Assembly (NCBI GenBank): GCA_018817195.1
Contig: JAHIUL010000156.1
Span: 1-6,692, forward strand
Origin: Candidatus Margulisiibacteriota bacterium
GTDB taxonomy: Bacteria > Margulisbacteria > WOR-1 > O2-12-FULL-45-9
Direction of reading: 5' to 3'
DNA length: 6,692 bases
Shown: one piece after another, positions 1 to 5,306 of the stretch
How the letters are laid out: each line of letters begins with the position of its first letter
Position numbering within the stretch: the first letter of the stretch is position 1
The notes under the pieces: generated by a model
The model's database searches: none
What the model was told of the DNA's origin: nothing
The model's input: only the letters and a program-made list of their open reading frames with translations
Position numbers and translations under genes: made by a program

Positions 1-507
1 ACATTTATCGCTTTGCGCGACGCCGCGCTGCTGGAAATGCTTTATGCCAGCGGCATGCGTGCCTCAGAAATAGTCGGCTTAAACATCAAAGACATAAATT
101 TTGAGGTTTCATTTGTCAAATGCTTCGGCAAGGGATCAAAAGAGCGCATTGTGCCGATTAACCAGATCACTATGGCCGCGTTAAAAACATATCTTGATCA
201 GGCAAGGCAGCAGTTTCCAAAAAAGGACAAGGAAGCTTTGTTTGTGGATAAAAACGGCGAGCGTTTGCGGCGCCAGGGCTTATGGCTGATCATTAAAAAA
301 TATGTTAAAATTACCGGGGTCAAAGGCAAAACATCGCCGCATACACTGCGGCATTCCTTTGCCACCCATTTATTAGAAAAGGGTGCTGATTTGCGGTCTG
401 TTCAGGAAATGCTGGGGCATGCGGATATAGCTACGACGCAAATTTATACGTCAGTTTCGCGTGAGCGGTTAAAGCGGATGTATAAGAAAGCGCATCCAAG
501 AGCCTGA
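1..507 (+). CDS. xerD: XerD-type tyrosine recombinase, C-terminal catalytic part (5' end outside window)
   Basis: This is a site-specific tyrosine recombinase of the Xer family, which resolves chromosome dimers at dif during division. The reading frame is open from base 1, so the start codon and the N-terminal core-binding domain lie upstream. About 168 residues are visible, against roughly 300 in full-length Xer proteins. All catalytic elements are present: the first Arg (codon 58-60, in GMRASE), the beta-hairpin Lys (GKGSKER, 127-147), HTLRH (His 340-342, Arg 349-351), the LGH His (418-420) and the nucleophilic Tyr (445-447, in TQIYTSV). The ending AHPRA is typical of Xer proteins. The RRQGLW and IKKY stretch before the HxLRH box resembles XerD more than XerC. 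Reduced genomes often have one Xer protein doing both jobs, so the C/D assignment is tentative. The stop codon is 2 bases before the next gene. One small oddity is that the usual His two residues after the Tyr is Ser. Confidence 0.93.
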   Translation, partial: TFIALRDAALLEMLYASGMRASEIVGLNIKDINFEVSFVKCFGKGSKERIVPINQITMAALKTYLDQARQQFPKKDKEALFVDKNGERLRRQGLWLIIKKYVKITGVKGKTSPHTLRHSFATHLLEKGADLRSVQEMLGHADIATTQIYTSVSRERLKRMYKKAHPRA

Positions 508-509
508 TT

Positions 510-1130
510 ATGTACTATATATTAATAGCCTTTATACTGTTATATTCGATTATTCTCCATGAGCTAGCCCACGGTTGGGTAGCTGAGAAGATGGGGGATG
601 GAACTGCACGCATGTATGGTCGGATAACGCTAAATCCTATTCCGCACTTAGATTTGTTTGGCACTCTGCTGCCTGTATTGTTGTTGCTGGGCGGTTCACC
701 AATAATTTTTGGCTGGGCTAAACCCGTGCCAATTAACCCATATAATTTTAGCGATTATAAAAAGGCTACTATATATGTTAGCGCGGCCGGGGTCGTGACC
801 AATTTATTTGCGGCCTGGCTTTTGGCCAGTGTTCTAAAATTTTTGCCTATGCCAACTAATAGTCTTTATGCAGCAGTTTATTATGCTTTAAATTTTGCCG
901 TGAGGATTAATATTGTCTTAGCGATTTTTAATTTAATCCCAATTCCTCCACTAGATGGTTCAAGAATCTTATCCATGCTTTTGCCTTACGAGTATTCTCA
1001 GTATATTGAGCGTTTAGAACCGTTTGGTTTTTTTATTTTAATTTTAATATTGATGTTTCCGCCGACCCAGGCAATTCTTTGGGCCATCATCAGTTTCATA
1101 TATAATTTAATGATGATGCCGCTGTTTTAA
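510..1130 (+). CDS. M50-family (site-2-type) intramembrane zinc metalloprotease
   Basis: The product is a 206-residue, highly hydrophobic protein that should cleave substrates within the membrane (regulated intramembrane proteolysis). The zinc site HELAH lies at residues 17-21 inside the first membrane helix, with His17 and His21 as ligands and Glu18 as catalytic base. The second signature, NLIPIPPLDG at 141-150, supplies Asp149 as the third ligand. The conserved LNPIPHLDLFG (41-51) and FGWAKPVPINP (67-77) are the hallmarks of the compact SpoIVFB/YwhC-like M50 branch. No PDZ or CBS domain is present, so this is a minimal core enzyme and not an RseP. Helices are predicted by eye at about 3-22, 50-70, 84-110, 122-145 and 173-200. 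The ATG lies 2 bases after the recombinase stop and has no good Shine-Dalgarno, so it is probably translated by coupling. The substrate is unknown. Confidence 0.92.
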   Translation: MYYILIAFILLYSIILHELAHGWVAEKMGDGTARMYGRITLNPIPHLDLFGTLLPVLLLLGGSPIIFGWAKPVPINPYNFSDYKKATIYVSAAGVVTNLFAAWLLASVLKFLPMPTNSLYAAVYYALNFAVRINIVLAIFNLIPIPPLDGSRILSMLLPYEYSQYIERLEPFGFFILILILMFPPTQAILWAIISFIYNLMMMPLF

Positions 1131-1136
1131 TGTTTG

Positions 1137-2327
1137 ATGAATTACGTAAGATTTTTATCTTCTCTTGAACGCTTTGGCATAAATCTAGGCTTGGAACGCA
1201 TTAATTTCCTGCTTGACCAATTGGGCAACCCGCAAAATAAATTTAAATCCATCCACATTGCAGGGACAAATGGCAAAGGTTCCTCTGCTGCCATGACTGC
1301 TTCGATTTTAAAAGAAGCTGGTTACAAGGTTGGTCTTTATACGTCACCGCATCTTTTTGATTTTACTGAAAGAATAAAAATAAATAGTAAAGATATTTCG
1401 AGGAAAGAGTTTAGTGAGGGCATAAAGCAAATTAAAAAGATCCTAACCACCAAACAATCAAACCACCCAACCACCTTTGAAGTCTTAACCGCACTTGCCT
1501 TCTGGTATTTTGCAAAAAAGAAAGTTGATTATGCAGTTGTTGAGGTTGGGATGGGAGGTCGGCTTGATGCGACAAATGTTTTGCTGCCAGAAGTTTCAAT
1601 CATTACCAATATTGATTATGAGCATATAGAGATACTCGGAAAAAGTTTGGCCAAGATTGCAAAAGAAAAAGCAGGGATTATTAAGCCTGGCGTGCCTGTT
1701 GTTACTGCGGAGAGGAAGAAAGAGGTGTTAGCAGTTATTAAGAGAGTTTGTAAGGAGAAGAGCGCGAAGTTGAAAGTGGAAAGTAGAGCGAAGAACATAG
1801 GAAAGAAAAATTTATTGGGAGTATATCAGGGATTAAATGCGGCTTGTGCTGTTTCTGCTATTAATTTGGCAGGAATTAAAGTTGGTAAAGCAGCGATCAA
1901 AAAAGGATTAGCAAAAACTAAATGGCCTGGACGATTTCAAATTGTTTCTAAAAGGCCATTGGTAATTGTTGACGGCGCGCATAATCCTGCTGGGGCAAAA
2001 AACTTAAGGGTGACGATTGAGGAGATGTTTAAGCAAAAGTTTAATATCATTTTTGGCTGTCAGCAGGACAAGGATTATCAAAAAATTTTGGCTGAGTTAA
2101 AATCAATTGCTTCGCAAATAATTTTAACCAGGTCATCCCATAAATCTGCGCAAAAGATAAAGCTGTTAGCCAGTTATTTAAAAAAACAAGATATTGTTAT
2201 CAAAACTGCTGCTTCTCCTCGGAAAGCAATAAATGTTTGGGATGGCAAAGCTCCTTTGTTAGTTACTGGCTCATTGTTCTTGTTAGCTGATGTATTGAAA
2301 AAACTTGACGGCTTTGAAAGGGCATAG
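1137..2327 (+). CDS. folC: Folylpolyglutamate synthase / dihydrofolate synthase
   Basis: This is a cytoplasmic Mur-ligase-superfamily enzyme that adds glutamate to folates by ATP-dependent amide bond formation, and in bifunctional members also makes dihydrofolate from dihydropteroate. The product is 396 residues from the ATG at 1137. A TTG just before it, at 1134, is a possible but less likely start. Visible signatures are LGLERI (18-22 region), the P-loop AGTNGKGSS (42-50), YTSPHL (68-73), PTTFEVLTALAF (111-122), VEVGMGGRLDATN (135-147), EKAGIIKPG (177-185), and the C-terminal WPGRFQ (263-268) with VDGAHNPAG (278-286). It is shorter than typical members (about 420-430). The missing length seems to fall between residues 190 and 230, in the central-domain linker before the GVYQGLNAA box. 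Arginine codons lean to AGA/AGG (10 of 15 by hand count). The 3' end is 15 bases before the next gene. Whether it retains both activities cannot be read from the sequence. Confidence 0.93.
   Translation: MNYVRFLSSLERFGINLGLERINFLLDQLGNPQNKFKSIHIAGTNGKGSSAAMTASILKEAGYKVGLYTSPHLFDFTERIKINSKDISRKEFSEGIKQIKKILTTKQSNHPTTFEVLTALAFWYFAKKKVDYAVVEVGMGGRLDATNVLLPEVSIITNIDYEHIEILGKSLAKIAKEKAGIIKPGVPVVTAERKKEVLAVIKRVCKEKSAKLKVESRAKNIGKKNLLGVYQGLNAACAVSAINLAGIKVGKAAIKKGLAKTKWPGRFQIVSKRPLVIVDGAHNPAGAKNLRVTIEEMFKQKFNIIFGCQQDKDYQKILAELKSIASQIILTRSSHKSAQKIKLLASYLKKQDIVIKTAASPRKAINVWDGKAPLLVTGSLFLLADVLKKLDGFERA
1445..1475 (+). repeat. Triple AACCACC repeat in a G-free patch inside folC
   Basis: AACCACC occurs at 1445-1451, 1461-1467 and 1469-1475. 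It sits within a run (1440-1478) that contains no G on the plus strand, although the flanking sequence is purine-rich. It encodes the variable LTTKQSNHPTT stretch just before the conserved FEVLTALAF of FolC. It is probably a small local expansion in a tolerant surface loop and not a functional element. Confidence 0.45.
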
Positions 2328-2342
2328 TAAAATAAGCGCACC

Positions 2343-2936
2343 ATGGCAGAATTTGATAATAACATTATTGAAGATCCCGTGGATACCGAAGAGCAGGAAA
2401 TGATCCCGGAAAAAGGCAGCGGGTTTTTGGGCGCGTTAAAGAACATTGTTCTTTTCGTTGTCCTGGTGGCGATAATCGGCGCCAGTTTTTGGGTCAGTTT
2501 TTTGTTAGGCAAAAGAATCCTTGTTCCAGTAAAAAATATCCCCGATGAACAAATCCAAGTTGATATTCCTGAGCCGCCTCCATCTATTGCTGCCCTGCAG
2601 GATGTAGAGGAGTTGAGCCTGGATGATGATGCACCGGCAACTACTGTGACCACAGTAAAAAAAGCAACAGTTAGAAAGACCATTTCAACCAGGACTTCTC
2701 CTGTTTCAAGCGGCGGTACAAAATATTATAAAGTTCAGGCAGGATTTTTTACCAGCAAGACAAGTGCTTTAAATCTAGCCAGTAAACTTAGGTCTAGTGG
2801 CTTTTCCACTTATGTAAGAAAAATCGGCAGCGGCTGGCGGGTGCAGGCCGGCGCTTACTATATGAAAGCTCACGCACAAAATCTTCAGCGTTCTTTAAAA
2901 AAGAAAGGTTTTGATTCTACTATTCTCTACGAGTAG
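2343..2936 (+). CDS. Single-pass membrane protein with C-terminal SPOR domain
   Basis: The 197-residue product has a bitopic layout. It has an acidic cytoplasmic N-terminus (1-30) and one membrane helix (about 34-56). A low-complexity extracytoplasmic linker follows, first Pro/acidic (76-97) and then Thr/Ser/Lys-rich (99-125). The SPOR domain occupies about 127-195. The SPOR fold shows as two related beta-alpha-beta halves that begin YYKVQAGFF (128-136) and WRVQAGAY (165-172), with LASKLRSSGF and LQRSLKKKGF as the helices. SPOR domains are known to bind peptidoglycan glycan strands lacking stem peptides, mostly at sites of wall remodelling or septation. The gene lies 15 bases after folC and 36 bases before mreB, which suggests a role with the elongation machinery (inference). 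It is neither FtsN nor DedD by any motif I can see, so I give no symbol. The ATG at 2343 lacks a clear Shine-Dalgarno. Confidence 0.9.
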   Translation: MAEFDNNIIEDPVDTEEQEMIPEKGSGFLGALKNIVLFVVLVAIIGASFWVSFLLGKRILVPVKNIPDEQIQVDIPEPPPSIAALQDVEELSLDDDAPATTVTTVKKATVRKTISTRTSPVSSGGTKYYKVQAGFFTSKTSALNLASKLRSSGFSTYVRKIGSGWRVQAGAYYMKAHAQNLQRSLKKKGFDSTILYE

Positions 2937-2955
2937 TTACTTTTCTTTTATTAAT

Positions 2956-2962
2956 AAGGAGG
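2956..2962 (+). promoter_or_regulatory. Strong Shine-Dalgarno for mreB
   Basis: AAGGAGG, a full match to the anti-Shine-Dalgarno core, ends 10 bases before the mreB ATG at 2973. It lies in the only appreciable gap of the window (2937-2972), which is otherwise T/A-rich. It is the only strong ribosome binding site I find here and fixes the mreB start. I see no convincing promoter boxes in or near this gap. Confidence 0.85.
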
Positions 2963-2972
2963 AGAAGCAATT

Positions 2973-4019
2973 ATGGGAGTCTATGATTATGTTTTTGGGC
3001 ACTTTTCAAGAGACCTGGGCATTGACCTGGGTACAGCAACTACTCTGGTTTTTGCCAGGGGAGAGGGGATCATTCTGTGTGAGCCTTCAGTTGTAGCGAT
3101 TAATAAAGATAATGGTAAAGCGCTGGCAATTGGCAATGAAGCCAAGGGCATGCTGGGCAGGACTCCTGCTAATATAGTAGCTGTCCGGCCAATGCGTGAT
3201 GGTGTTATCGCAGATTTTGAAATTACAGAAATGATGCTGCGCCATTTTATTACCAAGAGCCATAACCGGTCAGCCTTTGTCCGGCCAAGGATTGTGGTTG
3301 GTGTTCCTTCTGGTATTACCGGCGTTGAAAAAAGGGCAGTGCTTGACGCGGCGATGCATGCGGGCGCCAGAGAAGCTTATTTAGTTGAAGAACCTATGGC
3401 TGCTGCTATTGGCGCTAACCTGCCTGTATCTGAAGCCCAGGGCAGCATGATTGTTGACATTGGCGGCGGTACTACTGAGGTTGCGGTTTTAGCTTTGGGC
3501 GGAATTGTTGTTTCCCGTTCCATCCGGGTGGCTGGCGACGAAATGGACGAAGCTATTGTTGCCCACTGCCGCAAAAATTATAACCTGTTGATTGGCGAGC
3601 GCACAGCTGAACAAATTAAAATTGATATTGGCTCAGCTTACCCGCTTTCTGAAGAAAAAACAATTGAAGTGCGCGGCCGAGATTTAGTCACAGGCTTGCC
3701 CAAAACATTGACCTTAACTTCTTCAGAGATTCGCGATGCCTTGTCTGATCCTGTGTCTACTGTTGTTGACGCGGTTAGGATGACTTTGGAGCAAACTCCT
3801 CCAGAGTTGGCTGCTGATATTATGGATCGCGGAATTGTTATGGCAGGCGGCGGCTCCCTGCTGCGCGGCCTGGACAAATACTTAGCCCAGGAAACAGATA
3901 TGTCGGTTTACGTTGTTGATGACCCTATTTCATGCGTGGCTTATGGGACAGGTAAGATATTAGAGGAAATTGATACCCTGAAGAAAGTTCTCATAATGCC
4001 CAAACGATCGTCTCAGTGA
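2973..4019 (+). CDS. mreB: Rod shape-determining actin homologue MreB
   Basis: The product is a 348-residue actin-like ATPase of typical MreB length. It forms membrane-bound filaments that orient lateral wall synthesis by the Rod complex. The phosphate-1 loop is [11 protein letters not shown] (17-27) and phosphate-2 is [12 protein letters not shown] (161-172). The catalytic-Glu region is [10 protein letters not shown] (138-147), and the adenosine box is [15 protein letters not shown] (286-300). [15 protein letters not shown] (109-123) is a near-invariant MreB signature. The aromatic-rich first residues ([11 protein letters not shown]) and the SAFVRP loop (100-105) are candidate membrane contacts. 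The start is fixed by a strong Shine-Dalgarno. The gene heads an mreBCD-PBP2 block, and its TGA overlaps the GTG start of mreC. One oddity is Thr23 in the phosphate-1 loop, where the family usually has Asn (GTANT). Arginine codons are mainly CGN (15 of 22 by hand count), unlike folC. Confidence 0.98.
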   Translation: MGVYDYVFGHFSRDLGIDLGTATTLVFARGEGIILCEPSVVAINKDNGKALAIGNEAKGMLGRTPANIVAVRPMRDGVIADFEITEMMLRHFITKSHNRSAFVRPRIVVGVPSGITGVEKRAVLDAAMHAGAREAYLVEEPMAAAIGANLPVSEAQGSMIVDIGGGTTEVAVLALGGIVVSRSIRVAGDEMDEAIVAHCRKNYNLLIGERTAEQIKIDIGSAYPLSEEKTIEVRGRDLVTGLPKTLTLTSSEIRDALSDPVSTVVDAVRMTLEQTPPELAADIMDRGIVMAGGGSLLRGLDKYLAQETDMSVYVVDDPISCVAYGTGKILEEIDTLKKVLIMPKRSSQ

Positions 4020-4831
4020 TTGATTATCAACCATATCGTAAAAAGAAAAATCAGTTTGGTCGACCAATATTATTTATTTTATTAGCGATTCTACTGGTGT
4101 TTTTGGTCTCCAAGAACCTTTTTGCTATCCGCAGCGTTTTTCAATCTATTATTTATCCTTTTCAGTACGCAACTGTAGCCAGCTGGAACGCAGTGACAGG
4201 TTTTCCGTCAGCAGTTGCTAATATTCGCGGCCTTTCAAATGAGAACACACAGTTTAAGCAAGAGATTAAGCTTTTGCAGGCTAAATTATTGGTGCTTGAT
4301 GAGAAGCTGGCTGAAAATGAACGGCTTAATCAAGCTTTGCGTTTTAAGCAAAGGTATCCCAGGGGCTTAAAACTGCTGCCGGCAAAAGTGATCGGCAAGA
4401 GCCCTGCTCCCTGGTTTCCGACACTAATTATTAACCAGGGTTCTATGGCTGGAGCGAAAAAAGACATGCCTGTTATTGCTGAAAACGGTTTGGTCGGCAG
4501 GGTAGTGGAAGTTTCAGCCTTTAATTCCAAAGTCATGCTTATTACTGATATTGAAAGCTCTGTGGCCGCAGTAAATAGCCGCAGCCGCGATTTTGGCCTG
4601 GTTTCCGGCGGTTCAATAGATAGAATTTTCATGAAGTATGTTGGCGCTGGAGCTGATATCAGGGTGGGCGACCAGGTTGTTACGTCTCAAATTTCCACGG
4701 TTTTCCCCATCGGTATTCCCATTGGCACGATTAATTTGGCCAACAAAATGGAGCACGATCTTTTTTACCACATAGAAATTATACCCGCGGTTGATTTTTC
4801 AAAACTTGAGGAAGTCTTTTTAGTATTATAA
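4016..4831 (+). CDS. mreC: Rod shape-determining protein MreC
   Basis: The product is a 271-residue bitopic protein that links MreB/MreD in and under the membrane to PBP2 outside it. The layout is standard: a basic cytoplasmic tail (1-16, with KKK), a membrane helix (about 17-36), a coiled coil (about 73-110, Leu/Glu/Lys-rich), then the beta-domain. Family signatures are [16 protein letters not shown] (139-154), GLVGRVVEV (158-166), [12 protein letters not shown] (174-185) and the C-terminal [15 protein letters not shown] (257-271). The start is a GTG that overlaps the mreB stop (GTGA), and no other in-frame start lies before the membrane helix. Translation is therefore likely coupled to mreB. 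The stretch [17 protein letters not shown] (221-237) departs from the usual TSG-G-FP-G form. The C-terminus ends one base before the mreD ATG. Confidence 0.96.
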   Translation: MIDYQPYRKKKNQFGRPILFILLAILLVFLVSKNLFAIRSVFQSIIYPFQYATVASWNAVTGFPSAVANIRGLSNENTQFKQEIKLLQAKLLVLDEKLAENERLNQALRFKQRYPRGLKLLPAKVIGKSPAPWFPTLIINQGSMAGAKKDMPVIAENGLVGRVVEVSAFNSKVMLITDIESSVAAVNSRSRDFGLVSGGSIDRIFMKYVGAGADIRVGDQVVTSQISTVFPIGIPIGTINLANKMEHDLFYHIEIIPAVDFSKLEEVFLVL

Positions 4832-4832
4832 G

Positions 4833-5306
4833 ATGCTTTTTTTGTTGTTAAGCCTATATGTTTTATTAATTACTGTTTTGCAGACAGTTGTTTTTTCTCG
4901 TCTGCAAATATTTGGGGTAAGCCCGGATTTGTTTTTAGTGTCTGTTATTATCTGTGCTGCTCTTGATAAAGGCGGCCGCAGCTTTGGGTTTGCTCTGGTG
5001 CTTGGTTTAATCAAAGACCTTTTATCTTTTGGCTCTTACTTTAATGTTGTTACCAAGCTGCTGGTTGCCGCAATGATAAATTTGTCAAAAGAAAAATTTG
5101 TTTGGAACAAGTTTTTACTTTGCCTTAGCTTTGTTTTGGTTATTAGCCCGGCCCTTTTTGCCATCGAGGGTATAATGATCATGAGCAACCGCGTTAATGA
5201 GATAATTTGGGCGCAGTTTATTTTTAAGACTTTTATAGCTACTATTTATAATTTGCTCGCAGTTTTTATGCTTTATCCGCTAGTTAAAAAGGTTTGTCAT
5301 GATTAA
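4833..5306 (+). CDS. mreD: Rod shape-determining protein MreD
   Basis: The product is a 157-residue polytopic membrane protein of about the family's usual length, with five or six hydrophobic helices (about 2-22, 31-43, 50-64, 69-84, 94-114 and 125-150). The diagnostic patch is GLIKDLLSFG (58-67) followed by a Phe-Asn and Lys-Leu helix. It matches the MreD core, in which a helix carries the GL-x-x-D motif. LQIFGVSPDLFLV (25-36) fits the usual loop after the first helix, where the Pro-Asp pair is conserved. MreD works with MreC in the Rod complex. MreD proteins diverge strongly, so the call leans on the position between mreC and PBP2 as well as the motif. The ATG is one base after the mreC stop, with only a distant GAGG (4808-4811), suggesting coupling. 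Its last eight bases overlap the PBP2 start. Confidence 0.93.
   Translation: MLFLLLSLYVLLITVLQTVVFSRLQIFGVSPDLFLVSVIICAALDKGGRSFGFALVLGLIKDLLSFGSYFNVVTKLLVAAMINLSKEKFVWNKFLLCLSFVLVISPALFAIEGIMIMSNRVNEIIWAQFIFKTFIATIYNLLAVFMLYPLVKKVCHD
5286..5292 (+). promoter_or_regulatory. Partial Shine-Dalgarno for the PBP2 gene, inside mreD
   Basis: AAAAAGG ends 6 bases before the ATG at 5299. It is a plausible partial Shine-Dalgarno that supports this start over later in-frame codons, and it lies inside the end of mreD. Confidence 0.5.

Noticed and set aside
1..507. Mobile element or integron integrase
   Set aside because: The recombinase resembles housekeeping XerD, lies in a core gene run, and no attachment site, inverted repeats or cargo genes are visible.
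1130..1150. ATG at 1130 as a possible folC start
   Set aside because: It is out of frame with the FolC motifs; the in-frame ATG at 1137 (or TTG at 1134) is needed.
1137..2327. Reading the FolC gene as a MurC-F or other Mur ligase because of its envelope neighbours
   Set aside because: LGLERI, GTNGKGS, the GMGGRLDATN block and DGAHNPAG are FolC signatures; Mur ligases differ in these places.
2174..2683. 169-residue reading frame on the minus strand across the folC end and the SPOR gene start
   Set aside because: It is antisense to two genes with clear family motifs, has low-complexity Ser/Thr-rich translation and shows no recognisable domain or ribosome site.
2937..2972. Promoter or terminator in the gap before mreB
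   Set aside because: There is no convincing -35/-10 pair and no stem-loop followed by a T-run; only the Shine-Dalgarno is supportable.
2911..3096. 61-residue plus-strand frame overlapping the SPOR end and the mreB start
   Set aside because: It is out of frame with mreB, which has a strong Shine-Dalgarno and a canonical N-terminus. The frame is a shadow.
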